IMG/VR virus record: IMGVR_UViG_3300009551_000061
Span: 1-47,714 of that record
Direction: 5' to 3' (one strand)
DNA length: 47,714 nt
Source: a virus
Shown here: one piece after another, positions 7,892-17,383 of the stretch
How positions within the stretch are numbered: position 1 is the stretch's first letter
How the letters are laid out: the number at the start of each line of letters is the position of its first letter
Made by a program: the position numbers and the translations under genes
Notes under the pieces: generated by a model
What the model was told of the DNA's origin: nothing
The model's input: only the letters and a program-made list of their open reading frames with translations
Database searches by the model: none

Positions 7892-10800
7892 ATGCCGGGC
7901 TTCGGCGATTGGGACCCGAACCTCCACCCACGGGGGTTCCACGGTCGTTTCATCAAGAAGTTCAAGCTGGCCCCTTGGCTTGACCATCTGCTGAAGTCCT
8001 CCACGCCCCGCACTTTCCAGAGCGACGGCCAGGCCGCCCAGTTCAACTTCAACTCTGCCCGTGTTCAGCCTGGTGGTGCGTTCAACGAGCTGGAGCTTCG
8101 CCGCCTACGCATGGACTGGGATGAAGCTGCTGACCATATGCGAGCCGGGGAAATTGATCCCCTGACTCAGCAGTACGTGGACATGGTTAGCAAGCGAATG
8201 CACCCCACCAAGGAAGGCCTGATCCTTGGTCGCACCTTCACCCCGGAAGCGTTGGGCCTTACCCCGCAACAGTTGAATGAGACTGATCCCAACGGGATCA
8301 TCCGTATGACCGGAAACACGATCACCGACAAGGCCTTCTCCCCCACCCACTTGGGCTCTGACATGTCCCATGGGCCGGGGAAGATCACCATGCGGATCGC
8401 GGTCCCCCAAGGCGTCAACGTTGCTCACATCGGTGAGAACCGTAACGACCGTGGCGTGCTCCTGGACAAGGATCAGAAGCTACTGGTGACCCGGGTCTAC
8501 CCGGACGGTTCCGGTGGCTGGTACATGACCGCCGTGGCCGAACCAAGCGGCGCCACCACCGGTACCCCCAATGAGATCGTGCAGGGTCGCAAGGGGGCCA
8601 ACCTCACCCCCGAGCAGCGGCAGGCCCGCATCGGTGGGCCCAGTGTCATGCCACAGCCGGCTGAGCCACCGCGTGCTGCGACGCAGCAAGCTGAGCTTGC
8701 GCCGGTCCAACAGCCTGGTGTGAGAGGTGTTGAGCCTGCACCCGCCGGACCGGCTCCGACCCCTGCCCGGCAAGCTGCCCGTGAGGCCCGTCGTGCCGGC
8801 TACCAGAAGGCCGTAGCCAACGAGCAGCAGCAGATCAACGCCCCGGCCCCGGTGGCCGCTCCGCCACCAGAGGCGGTCACCCCAACTCCCAGCCCGGCCC
8901 CACCGGCTGGCGTCGGGGAACGCACCGAGCCCGTGCACGGTCCCATCGGTGGCGTTCCCACCGAGGGTAAGAGTGCGTCGGAGATTGCCAACACCCCGGC
9001 CGAGGCACCTCCCGCTCCCGCTGCACCGGCCCCTCAGGCATCGGCCGCCAGTTTCAAGCAGGAGTTCCAGGGGCGTGGGCTTCAGTCGCCCACTGCCGGT
9101 CCGCAGCGCAAGGAGTTCAACGACGCCTACCTTGGTGTGACCGGGGGCAAGAAGGACCCTGCTGATGCTCTGCGGGAACTCGACGCGGACATTGAAAAGA
9201 ACAAGACCCTCCTCGCTGGACCCGAAGGCAAGGTTCCGCATGAGGAATTGCGGGCCAACGTCACCAAGCAGGAGAAGCTTGCCGACCTGATTGCCGAGCA
9301 CTTCAACACTCCTCGTGCGCACAAGCCTGAGACCGCTGCGCCGACTCCTGAGGCTGCCCCGGCTAAGAAGGGCTTCACCTCGGTCAAGGAACTGACCCCG
9401 TCGGAACGGTCCGCCTACGACAGCCTTGACCAAAGTGGACGGTCCAAGTATCTGGCCCGGCGTCGAGCTGGCCAGGAGCATGCCGCTGCGTTGACCGGTG
9501 CGAAAGGGGAGAAGGCCCCGGCTAAGGCTGCCGAGAAGGCGGCCCCGGCTCCAAAGGCTCCAGCTCCTACGTCTCAGACCGAGAAGAACGCTGCTGCTGC
9601 TGCCCGTCGTGCTGAGACCGGGCAGCAGAACCCCACCGTCAACCCGGTCAATATGAAGAAGGGTGACACGATCCTTGTCCGCAAGAACAAGGATGATAAG
9701 TGGGAGCGAACTACTACCAAGACTGGCGCCACGCCCATCACGGTTGATCGTGTCGAGATGCGCCAGGAGTCGGCGGGAAGTGTCTACAGGACTCCCCGGC
9801 GTGGTTACATAATCCACGGCAAGGACGCCGAGGGTAATGACATCAGCACCAAGTCCCATGCCGGGAATGTTGCCTTCCGGCGCCACGAGGAGAAGGCGCC
9901 ACGGGCCACCAAGGCAGCTAAGGCCGTACCGGAGAAGGCCCCCGAGGCGGCCAAGGCTGCCCCGGCCAAGGTTGCCAAGGTAGCTAAGGCTGCACCGGCC
10001 GCCAAGGCTGTCAGTGAGGTTCAGACCCGGGCCGACGAGGCTGGTCTGCCGAACACGGTGACGGCCCTGCGTCAGGCTGCCCGGGAGAAGAAGATCCGTG
10101 GCTTCTCCACCATGAACAAGGAGCAGTTGCAGCGGGCACTGCTCGGCGAGGAAGTGGGCACTGGCGGGAAGCTTGGGGCCATTGCCCCGGAGAAGCTGAC
10201 CCCCCACCTCCAGGCCGCCAAGTCTGGGCAGGAGGCAAATGCCCTCCTGGAGGAGCACACCGTTGCTGACCTCCGCGCCCTGGCGAAGCAGAACGGCATC
10301 AGCCTCAAGGGGACCACCACTAAGGACCGCATGAAGGATGCGATCCTGAAGGATCTTCGTGGTCCTGAGGGTGCTGCCCTTCGCCCGGAGAAGCCGCTGA
10401 CTTCCCTTGAAGAGGACATCAAGGGTGTCAAGGTTCCCGACGAGGCTAAGTCCCTTGTGGACGGTGTCAGTCCTGACGATCCCGACTCGCTACGCAACGC
10501 CTCCGATGAACTGGAGGCCATGGCCAAGACTGCGGAAAACCCCACCGACGCTGGCCGGCTTCAGAAGCTCAGCGACGCCATGGGCATGCGGGCCCAGATC
10601 ATCTCCGGTGTGGAGGCGGCGCCCCCCACCAAGAAGGCAACCAAGGCTGTCAAGAAGGCACTGCCGGCTAAGAAGCTGAGTGTCCACCAGGAGCGTGTCC
10701 GCAAGCAGCACATTGCTGACGGCATGGATGAGGCCGAGGCCCGGCGCCTGGCCGAGGAGGCGCCTACTCGGGCCCCGGCTGGTACTAAGGCTGCCACAGC

Positions 10801-13800
10801 CAAGCGTGTTGCGGAACGCAAAGCTTCCTCCCTTCCTGGCCCACGGGCTGAGGGGGAAGCTGGCCCCAAGCTGTCCGCTCCTAAGCGGGCAGCGAAGGTT
10901 GCACCTACCCCGGTAGCTCGGGAGAACCTTAGTGGCCCTGCTAACCGTCCAGGCAAGGGGCAGCTTGGTCCCAACCTGACTCCGGAAGAGAAGATCCAGG
11001 CCCTGGGTCCTGGTGGCCGTACCACGCCACGTGCACCCAAGGTCAATGAGGCCGATCTCAAGGCCCGGTTGACGCGCGGCAAGCTCCGTAGTGCCGACGT
11101 TGTGCCCGGTGACCGGGTCATGGTGGAGCGAGACTCCGAGGGTCAAGTTGTTCCGGAGATGATTCGTGGCGACAAGGCCGCGTTCCCGGTCGACGTGGTT
11201 GGTCGTAACGAGGATGGCAGTCTCCATGTCCGTGACTCTGCGGGCAATGAGATGGACACGGTGCCACCGGCCAAAAGTGGCACCAGCTACCGGCCAGAGA
11301 GTCCGACCGAGGCGCGTCGTGCTGCTAAGGCTGCCGCTCCTGGAGAGCAGCCCACTCGTGGCCGTAGCCAGGCGGAGGTCCTTCGGCAGGGCAAGCTCGG
11401 TGGGGCACAGCTTGCTCCCGATGCCGCTGAGATCAAGCGGGTCCTTCGGGAGCAGACGGAGAACCCGATCTCCCGCGAGGAAGCTGATGGCCTGCTCCGT
11501 GGCCTGACCAAGGCTCAGCTCATGGACCAGGCTGATGGCCTCAACATTCCGCGCGCCAGAACATTGACCAAGGACAATCTGCGCCGGGAGATTGTTGACG
11601 CCACCGTAGGCCGAAAGATCGATTCCCAGGCAACCCGTGGATTCAAGGGACCGCTGATCGCCAAGGAGGCCGTTGCTCAGGCCGAGAAGGCTCATCCTGA
11701 GGCGCCCCCAGTGGCAGTCAAGGCAACCCGGGCCAAGGTGGCCAAGGCTGTTCCTGATGGGTCTGTGGGTACCCGTGGTGGCGAACTGATCGACAACGCG
11801 GAACGTGGTCTCCAGTTCGAGGATGGCTGGAAGAAGGCCAAGATCCCCGATGTTGGGGATCCGTCCATGCAGGAGATCCACGACGACGTGTCAGCCGGTC
11901 GCATCTCCCCAGAGGAGGGCATCCGGCGCATGGAGACCGAGGTCTCCATGAACAACGAGGAACTGGACTCGCTGCGCCGCGACCTTCGAGCCCGTGAAGG
12001 TGAGAGCGGCCCCGATGTTGACCAACTCAAGAGTGAAGTTGGCGCCCTGGAGCGGAAGATCGCCGCTCAGGAGAAGGCCTCCACCTTCATGCACCAGCAC
12101 TTCGGCAAGGAGCGGGTGACCGTTCCTGAGGTCCAGGGCAAAATCATCGACGCCCAAGGCCAGAAGTGGTGGGACAACCTCAACAAGGAAGACCCGGAAG
12201 AGTTCCGTCGGATCCTCAAGGAGGAGACCGGCCTGGATGCTAAGGGCGGCAACGCTCAGGAGATTTTCCAGGACGCTCTCAAGCAGACCATCAAGGGAGA
12301 ACTGGACAAGCGGGCCGCTGCCAAGGAAGCCCGCAACGCCCAGAAGGCCACCAGGGAAGCAGCTAAAGCCAAGGCTGTTGAGGAGTTCAGTCCCGGTGGG
12401 GCCAAGCACCTGGACGCTAAGGCCATCGCCGGAGACCTGAACATCGACCAGAGACACATTGATGCGGCTCAAGGTGATCTGAACCAGGGCATGAGCCCGG
12501 CCAAGGCTGCCCAGAACATCCGCGATCGCGCCCAAAGAATGTCTGACGCCAATGCCATCATCAATGGCGGGGTGGATGCCAGTCGCACTTCTCCCGAGCA
12601 TAAGGCCGAACTGGACCAGAAGTACCGTGCTGGCACGGAGGAGGTCGCTAACCTTCGTCAGCTTGCGGACAAGGTCGCCGAAGCTAAGCGTCCCCGGGTA
12701 ACCCGCACCCCGGCTAAGGCTGCTGCTGAGGACCTGGCCAAGGCCAAGGAGACGGTCAAGGAACCGGCCGCCAAGAAGGCCGTGGCCCGCGCTGAGGCTG
12801 CGGTCAAGGAGGTCGGGGACGAGGCTGAGAAGTTGAAGCAGCGTGTCCTGGACCGTCACCAGAAGGCTTGGGACGCCTCCACCACACGCGCTGAGGCTGA
12901 GCAGGCGGCCACCAACATGCGCCAGGATCTGCTGCTGTCTGAGATCCGCGACTGGGCTAAGCCCATGGGCATCACCGGCCGGTCGAAGGATGACATCCTC
13001 AAGAAGGCGGTGGAGCGCCGGTTCGGTAGTGGCGGGGATGTCATCAGTGGGGCGCCCGGGGCTCGACCGGAAGTTGCGCGGGTCAACTCGCGGATGGAGG
13101 CGGCGAACCGGGTGAAGAACATTGGATCAACACTGTCCACTGTGGATGAACTGCTGAACAATGGGGCCAGCGAACGGGCTGTGAGCCACCGTGTCCGTGG
13201 CTCGGAACTAGGGCGCAGCGACCCAGAGCTGGCTCAGCGCATCGAGCGGGCAGCCGTGGCCGGAGACCAGGCAGAGCTGGACCGGATCGCCTCGGAGCAC
13301 GGCCTGACTCGTAACACTGGCCCGGTCGGAACTGTGGAGCCCTTCGAGCCTGGAAAGCACCGGGGTATGGGCGACTCGTCACCTCGTAAGGGGCAGGCGG
13401 TTCAGGTCATCAGCCCCGGATACCAGGGCACCGTGGAAGGTCGGGCCTTCCAGGCCCACCCAGCCGGGGTTCTTGAGGCCACCCCGGAGCAGAAACAGCA
13501 GATGCTTGATCGCCTGGCCGGGGAACGGCGTGATGCGATTGCCAGCCTGCCAGCGGAGACCCGGGCGGCTGTCATTGCCCGGTCACAACGCCAGCGGGAG
13601 AACAACGCTGCAATCCGAGCTGGCAAGCGGACCCCGGCGGCTGCCCCCGTTGCTGAGCTTCCGACCAACAAGCAGGAGGAGGTTGCTGCCAACCTGGCCC
13701 GGCTCAATGCAGCCAAGGCTGTGAAGGCAGCTCCAAAGGCCGAGGCGGGTACTCCCACCTCTCGTGCGTTTGAGTCCCAGTTGGCCAATGCCACCACTGT

Positions 13801-15187
13801 GGACCAGGGTCGTCACATCCTGGAAAGCATGGGCAACAAGAAAGGCCCGTATCAGGAACTTGCCAAGCAGGTGGGCATTGAGGTTCGGCCCAGTGACAGC
13901 ATCGCGAAGCTGCGAGAGAACATCCTGCGTCGCACCGTGACAACCCGCCTGGAGCATGCGGCCTATGTGCGCCTTGGTGGATCGAATCCTTCTGAGATTA
14001 CGAAGACTGCCATTGCTGCCGAGCGTGAAGCCCGAGCCGCCAAGAAGGCGGCCCCCAGTGCCGGTGAAGGCGCAGCGGTCCTGGCTAAGGGTGGATTCAA
14101 TGAGCCCTTCATCTCGGATAAAGGACCGGTGAAGAGTGTCCGTGTCCGGTTCGACGAGGGCACGAGCGCTGCCACCTTTGGCCGGGGCGATGACCTGAAG
14201 GCGCCTAACGGTAGATGGTCCGCCGATCAGGGTCTCATTCACATGGATTCCGAGATTGGTGGACTGTGGAAAGACCTTGCCAGCGATGACCGTGTGTCAA
14301 CGCCGGATCTCAACAAGATCACTGAGATTGGCCAGCAACTGCACGATGGGAAAATCGACGTACCTACGGCCCGGGCTCTGATCCGCGACATCAAGCCTGG
14401 CAATGCTCAGGTCCGGGAGCGGATCAACCAGGCCGTAGCCGGCTTGGATACCAAGCCGAGCAAGCTTGACCTCCCGGATAACACGCCGGCTCAGGTGCGG
14501 GACTTCCTGGAGAAGGTGAACGAGATCCCGGCCTACCACGACCGCACAAATGTTCGTGAGGGCAAGACCCCCATGCAACACCTCCTGGATTCGGTAAAGA
14601 TCATCTCCAAGGGGGACCGAAACGACCCGAACTACGACGAGGCCCAGCGCGCCATTGAACACGCAAGTGGTCGTGTTCATGAGTCGGGCGATGGCGTGTA
14701 CTGGGCTCAGCGTGAATCCGGGAAGCTGTCACCCATCAACCAGAGCGCCGAGGTGCGCAAGTGGATCCGTGGTGGTGGAGCAACCCCGGCAGCTCCCGAG
14801 CCGGCCAAGGCCACCCCGGCACCGGCTAAGGCTGCCAAGAAGGCGGCTAAGGCTGCCCCAACGGTGACCAAGGCGGAGCTACGTTCCCCGGTGCCCAAGG
14901 CTGGTAACGAGGCTCCGGCCGCCCCCACGGCCAACGTGACGGCGAAGGGTCTCACCCCGGGTGAGGGCGTCCCGGTCAGCACGTTCCTGACCCTTCAGAA
15001 CAGACTGGGCAGTGGTAAGAGTCAGGACCTGCGCACACTGGATCGGTACGCCCGGGTGCCCGGGGACTACAGCAAGGTCCCTGACCTGTATCGCAAGATC
15101 CTTCAGCAGTTGCAACAGGCTGGGGTTGGGCCTGATGATCCTGTACGTAAGGCTTTCGAAAAGTGGTTTACTGACCACTTCAGCTAA
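7892..15187 (+). CDS. Giant head-module protein: ART-like N-terminus, SAP-like and Ala/Lys-rich repeats
   Basis: This 2431-residue frame is uninterrupted. Residues about 60-220 look like an ADP-ribosyltransferase fold: LILGRTF (first strand Arg, about 113), DKAFSPTHL (about 147) where the family has S-T-S, and NDRGVLLDKDQKLLVTRV (about 186) where the family has E-x-E before V-L-L. The last position is Gly instead of the catalytic Glu. Residues 255-390 are Pro/Ala-rich. Possible SH3-like barrels sit near 582-667 and 1063-1140. Five helix-turn segments resemble SAP/Rho-N DNA-binding repeats (about 709-753, 767-825, 1193-1246, 1677-1713, 1970-2023). A coiled coil is likely at 1330-1397. Many tracts have the composition of histone H1 (KAAPAKAAK type). 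It is probably packaged inside the head or ejected with DNA; this is inference. Confidence 0.85.
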   Translation: MPGFGDWDPNLHPRGFHGRFIKKFKLAPWLDHLLKSSTPRTFQSDGQAAQFNFNSARVQPGGAFNELELRRLRMDWDEAADHMRAGEIDPLTQQYVDMVSKRMHPTKEGLILGRTFTPEALGLTPQQLNETDPNGIIRMTGNTITDKAFSPTHLGSDMSHGPGKITMRIAVPQGVNVAHIGENRNDRGVLLDKDQKLLVTRVYPDGSGGWYMTAVAEPSGATTGTPNEIVQGRKGANLTPEQRQARIGGPSVMPQPAEPPRAATQQAELAPVQQPGVRGVEPAPAGPAPTPARQAAREARRAGYQKAVANEQQQINAPAPVAAPPPEAVTPTPSPAPPAGVGERTEPVHGPIGGVPTEGKSASEIANTPAEAPPAPAAPAPQASAASFKQEFQGRGLQSPTAGPQRKEFNDAYLGVTGGKKDPADALRELDADIEKNKTLLAGPEGKVPHEELRANVTKQEKLADLIAEHFNTPRAHKPETAAPTPEAAPAKKGFTSVKELTPSERSAYDSLDQSGRSKYLARRRAGQEHAAALTGAKGEKAPAKAAEKAAPAPKAPAPTSQTEKNAAAAARRAETGQQNPTVNPVNMKKGDTILVRKNKDDKWERTTTKTGATPITVDRVEMRQESAGSVYRTPRRGYIIHGKDAEGNDISTKSHAGNVAFRRHEEKAPRATKAAKAVPEKAPEAAKAAPAKVAKVAKAAPAAKAVSEVQTRADEAGLPNTVTALRQAAREKKIRGFSTMNKEQLQRALLGEEVGTGGKLGAIAPEKLTPHLQAAKSGQEANALLEEHTVADLRALAKQNGISLKGTTTKDRMKDAILKDLRGPEGAALRPEKPLTSLEEDIKGVKVPDEAKSLVDGVSPDDPDSLRNASDELEAMAKTAENPTDAGRLQKLSDAMGMRAQIISGVEAAPPTKKATKAVKKALPAKKLSVHQERVRKQHIADGMDEAEARRLAEEAPTRAPAGTKAATAKRVAERKASSLPGPRAEGEAGPKLSAPKRAAKVAPTPVARENLSGPANRPGKGQLGPNLTPEEKIQALGPGGRTTPRAPKVNEADLKARLTRGKLRSADVVPGDRVMVERDSEGQVVPEMIRGDKAAFPVDVVGRNEDGSLHVRDSAGNEMDTVPPAKSGTSYRPESPTEARRAAKAAAPGEQPTRGRSQAEVLRQGKLGGAQLAPDAAEIKRVLREQTENPISREEADGLLRGLTKAQLMDQADGLNIPRARTLTKDNLRREIVDATVGRKIDSQATRGFKGPLIAKEAVAQAEKAHPEAPPVAVKATRAKVAKAVPDGSVGTRGGELIDNAERGLQFEDGWKKAKIPDVGDPSMQEIHDDVSAGRISPEEGIRRMETEVSMNNEELDSLRRDLRAREGESGPDVDQLKSEVGALERKIAAQEKASTFMHQHFGKERVTVPEVQGKIIDAQGQKWWDNLNKEDPEEFRRILKEETGLDAKGGNAQEIFQDALKQTIKGELDKRAAAKEARNAQKATREAAKAKAVEEFSPGGAKHLDAKAIAGDLNIDQRHIDAAQGDLNQGMSPAKAAQNIRDRAQRMSDANAIINGGVDASRTSPEHKAELDQKYRAGTEEVANLRQLADKVAEAKRPRVTRTPAKAAAEDLAKAKETVKEPAAKKAVARAEAAVKEVGDEAEKLKQRVLDRHQKAWDASTTRAEAEQAATNMRQDLLLSEIRDWAKPMGITGRSKDDILKKAVERRFGSGGDVISGAPGARPEVARVNSRMEAANRVKNIGSTLSTVDELLNNGASERAVSHRVRGSELGRSDPELAQRIERAAVAGDQAELDRIASEHGLTRNTGPVGTVEPFEPGKHRGMGDSSPRKGQAVQVISPGYQGTVEGRAFQAHPAGVLEATPEQKQQMLDRLAGERRDAIASLPAETRAAVIARSQRQRENNAAIRAGKRTPAAAPVAELPTNKQEEVAANLARLNAAKAVKAAPKAEAGTPTSRAFESQLANATTVDQGRHILESMGNKKGPYQELAKQVGIEVRPSDSIAKLRENILRRTVTTRLEHAAYVRLGGSNPSEITKTAIAAEREARAAKKAAPSAGEGAAVLAKGGFNEPFISDKGPVKSVRVRFDEGTSAATFGRGDDLKAPNGRWSADQGLIHMDSEIGGLWKDLASDDRVSTPDLNKITEIGQQLHDGKIDVPTARALIRDIKPGNAQVRERINQAVAGLDTKPSKLDLPDNTPAQVRDFLEKVNEIPAYHDRTNVREGKTPMQHLLDSVKIISKGDRNDPNYDEAQRAIEHASGRVHESGDGVYWAQRESGKLSPINQSAEVRKWIRGGGATPAAPEPAKATPAPAKAAKKAAKAAPTVTKAELRSPVPKAGNEAPAAPTANVTAKGLTPGEGVPVSTFLTLQNRLGSGKSQDLRTLDRYARVPGDYSKVPDLYRKILQQLQQAGVGPDDPVRKAFEKWFTDHFS

Positions 15188-15196
15188 GGAGGGGCC

Positions 15197-15364
15197 ATGC
15201 CTTGTGCATGCGGTGGTGGGGACAGCCAGGCTGTGTCGGCCGAGGAGCCGAAGTTTGAGGTCCGGCTCCCTAATGGGCGCACGGAAATCGTCAGCGGTGA
15301 GCACGCTGCCAAGGTCGCAGTGACGATGGCCGGTGGTGGTACGTACAGCATGGTGTCGCGATGA
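15197..15364 (+). CDS. Cys-containing microprotein, 55 residues
   Basis: The gene starts at ATG with a strong Shine-Dalgarno (AAGGAGGGG) just before it. The protein begins MPCACGGG and continues with FEVRLPNGRTEIVSGEHAAK and a Gly-rich end, a pattern seen in small actinophage proteins of the DUF7196 type (match by memory of pattern only). The Cys pair could bind a metal. Its stop overlaps the next start (ATGA). It sits between the giant head protein and the capsid gene. Function unknown. Confidence 0.7.
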   Translation: MPCACGGGDSQAVSAEEPKFEVRLPNGRTEIVSGEHAAKVAVTMAGGGTYSMVSR

Positions 15365-15501
15365 ACGTCATCCAGATAATTCTGTGGGTTGTGGCCGGGA
15401 TCTTTTTCCTTGGTGGTGCGGCCAAGATTCCAACGCGATTTGACCTTGGTTGGATCGGGGCCTTCGTGGTCGTGTTGGCGGTCCTGGCTTCCCAGGTATG
15501 A
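15361..15501 (+). CDS. Membrane microprotein, 46 residues
   Basis: The protein has two hydrophobic segments, about residues 4-21 (IQIILWVVAGIFFLGGAA) and 30-44 (WIGAFVVVLAVLAS), joined by a short polar turn KIPTRFDLG, so it is a hairpin-type membrane protein. It overlaps the previous gene by four bases and is probably co-translated with it. A membrane protein inside a head module is unexpected; no family was recognised. Confidence 0.7.
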   Translation: MNVIQIILWVVAGIFFLGGAAKIPTRFDLGWIGAFVVVLAVLASQV

Positions 15502-15506
15502 CCCCC

Positions 15507-15535
15507 TTGTAAAGCACCACTAATGGATCTATGAT
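15507..15535 (+). promoter_or_regulatory. Sigma-70-type promoter candidate for the capsid gene
   Basis: TTGTAA at 15507-15512 and TATGAT at 15530-15535 are separated by exactly 17 bases. They match the -35 and -10 consensus at 4 of 6 and 5 of 6 positions. The site lies in the 130-base gap ahead of the major capsid gene, where a strong extra promoter would make sense. Confidence 0.6.
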
Positions 15536-15550
15536 CCGTTCTAATCGGGC

Positions 15551-15596
15551 GCTGAGCTATGGGCCGGGCCTTGGAGTGGTGGCTGAGCTATGGGCC
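15551..15596 (+). repeat. Two 15-bp direct repeats upstream of the capsid gene
   Basis: GCTGAGCTATGGGCC occurs at 15551-15565 and again at 15582-15596, both exact, 31 bases apart start to start (about three helical turns). They lie downstream of the promoter candidate, in the transcribed leader of the capsid gene. They could be a protein-binding site pair; function is not known. Confidence 0.75.
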
Positions 15597-15602
15597 TGCA
15601 CC

Positions 15603-15619
15603 AGAAGTGATCAACTTCT
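15603..15619 (+). promoter_or_regulatory. Leader hairpin directly before the capsid ribosome binding site
   Basis: AGAAGT and ACTTCT form a perfect 6-bp inverted repeat around GATCA. It ends one base before the Shine-Dalgarno AGGAG (15620-15625) of the capsid gene. It may protect the mRNA 5' part or set the ribosome loading rate. Confidence 0.5.
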
Positions 15620-15631
15620 AGGAGCAGGAAC

Positions 15632-17383
15632 ATGCCTTTCCAGATTCCCGACCCGGAAAGTCTTGACCAGTTTTCCATCGCTGGTCTCGAAGACCTTCGC
15701 CGTGTCGCCAAGGCCGAATACGACAACCTCAAGTCGACGGTCGCTGTTGAGACCATCACGGTCGAAGAGCTGACCCGTCTTGAGGACCTTCAGAGCTTCG
15801 TCTTCACCACCATCCCCGATGAGCTTTCCGTGCGCCGCGAGGTGTCCGACCGGTTCGCTGCTGCGACCACGGACCCGGAGGAAGACGCCGAGGAAGAGCC
15901 TGAGGCTGAGGCCGAGGCCGAGGTTGAGGAGCCCGCTGACGCGGTTGTCGCCTCCACCAAGGTGACCGTGGCCAAGATCAAGGCCAACGGTGGCGGCCAG
16001 GATGTTGAGCTGCCGCACCCGAACCGGGTGCCCATGTCCACGCTGGTTGCAGCGGCCAGCACGTCCAGTGCTGACGGGTCGTTCGAGAACGGCCAGGTCC
16101 TGACGACGATGCTGGAAGTGGCCAAGATCTTCGAGGCCCGCAGCGCGTCGCACCAGAGCATGGACAAGAGCGGGGTCAAGAGCAGCAACGGCCCCATCCA
16201 GTCCCCCGTCGCCACCCTGATCCGCAACTACCCGGACGAGTTCTCCGTCAACGGAGACCAGACGGACTACGACAAGCTGCTGAAGGTGGCTGACGAGTCC
16301 CGCCTGCCCGGTGGATCACTCCTGGCCAGCGTGGAGCTGGACCGCAAGCGCATCAAGGCCGAGCAGCCTGAGCGTGACGCGATCGTGGCCGCCCAGGGAT
16401 GGTGTGCTCCGTCTGAGACGGACTACGACATCTGCCTCCAGATCACCACCGACGGTCTCGCGGACTTCCCTGAGGTTCAGGCCCGGCGTGGCGGCATCCG
16501 GCACAACACCGGTCTGGACTTCTCCACCATCTTCGGTGTCCAGGGTGGACAGACCCCCAACGGCTTCTTCGACCTCACTGAGGCTCAGGTTGCCTCTGGT
16601 ACCACCAAGACCTGTATCGAGATCCCGTGTCCGTCGTTCGTGGACACTCGTCTCGGCGTGACGGGCCTGTGCCTCACCGGCAACATCCTGGCCATCCGTG
16701 GCTACCCGGAGTACACCGCCACCTTCACCCGTGGCGCCATGGCCGCCTCCGCTCACCAGATCAACCGTGAGCAGATTTCTGACGTGGTCACTGGTTCCAC
16801 GGCGGTCGACCTGACCGCTCAGGCTCCGTGGGCCACTGACGGTTCCACCACCTCTCAGATCATGAGCGCGGTGGAGATGGCCATCACCGACATCAAGTAC
16901 CGGCTGCGGATGGCCCGCAACGCCACGCTTGAGGTCATCATGCCGTGGTGGGTTCTGGCCCAGATGCGGGCTGACTGGATGCGGCGCCCGTTCGTGCAGG
17001 ACCCGAACCTGACCGATGCGGAGATCAACGCCTTCTATACCACCCGTGGTGCCCGTGTGCAGTACGTGTACGACTGGCAGGACGCGTTCAGCACGGCCGC
17101 CCTGTCCGGTACCGGACCGGGTGCGTCGACCCCGATCAACTTCCTGCCCAAGTCGTTCCAGTTCCTGGTGTTCCCGTCGGGCACCTGGATCCGGGCCGTC
17201 TCGGACGTGATCACCCTGAACTCGGTGTACGACTCGACCAAGCTGGCCACCAACCAGGTCACCCACCTCTTCACGGAGACGGGTTGGGCCATGGTTCAGA
17301 TGTGCCCACTGAGCCGGGTCTACACCGTGCCGATCTGCCCGAGTGGCAAGACCACCAGCACTGGAACCCTCACTTGCCCGTAA
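15632..17383 (+). CDS. Major capsid protein with fused scaffold-like N-terminus
   Basis: This 583-residue protein forms the head shell. The N-terminal part (about 1-190) is helical and acidic, with an almost pure Glu/Asp/Ala/Pro run at about 88-112, which is the character of a scaffold (delta) domain removed by the maturation protease. The remainder (about 190-583) has the order and size of an HK97-fold capsid protein: a spine-helix region, then LRMARNATLEVIMPWWVLAQ (about 429-448), then strands near FLPKSFQFLVFPSGTWIRAV (about 508-527). No separate scaffold gene is present, which agrees with a fusion. It has its own promoter candidate upstream and a strong hairpin after its stop. Confidence 0.93.
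   Translation: MPFQIPDPESLDQFSIAGLEDLRRVAKAEYDNLKSTVAVETITVEELTRLEDLQSFVFTTIPDELSVRREVSDRFAAATTDPEEDAEEEPEAEAEAEVEEPADAVVASTKVTVAKIKANGGGQDVELPHPNRVPMSTLVAAASTSSADGSFENGQVLTTMLEVAKIFEARSASHQSMDKSGVKSSNGPIQSPVATLIRNYPDEFSVNGDQTDYDKLLKVADESRLPGGSLLASVELDRKRIKAEQPERDAIVAAQGWCAPSETDYDICLQITTDGLADFPEVQARRGGIRHNTGLDFSTIFGVQGGQTPNGFFDLTEAQVASGTTKTCIEIPCPSFVDTRLGVTGLCLTGNILAIRGYPEYTATFTRGAMAASAHQINREQISDVVTGSTAVDLTAQAPWATDGSTTSQIMSAVEMAITDIKYRLRMARNATLEVIMPWWVLAQMRADWMRRPFVQDPNLTDAEINAFYTTRGARVQYVYDWQDAFSTAALSGTGPGASTPINFLPKSFQFLVFPSGTWIRAVSDVITLNSVYDSTKLATNQVTHLFTETGWAMVQMCPLSRVYTVPICPSGKTTSTGTLTCP

Noticed and set aside
8480-10258. Long open frame on the minus strand (592 residues) inside the giant head protein gene
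   Set aside because: It is antisense to a well-supported gene of biased GC composition; its residues are Leu/Gly/Arg-rich with no domain pattern, and no ribosome binding site was seen.
10490-11881. Another long minus-strand frame (463 residues) in the giant gene
   Set aside because: It has the same composition-shadow character as the frame at 8480-10258, without any recognisable motif.
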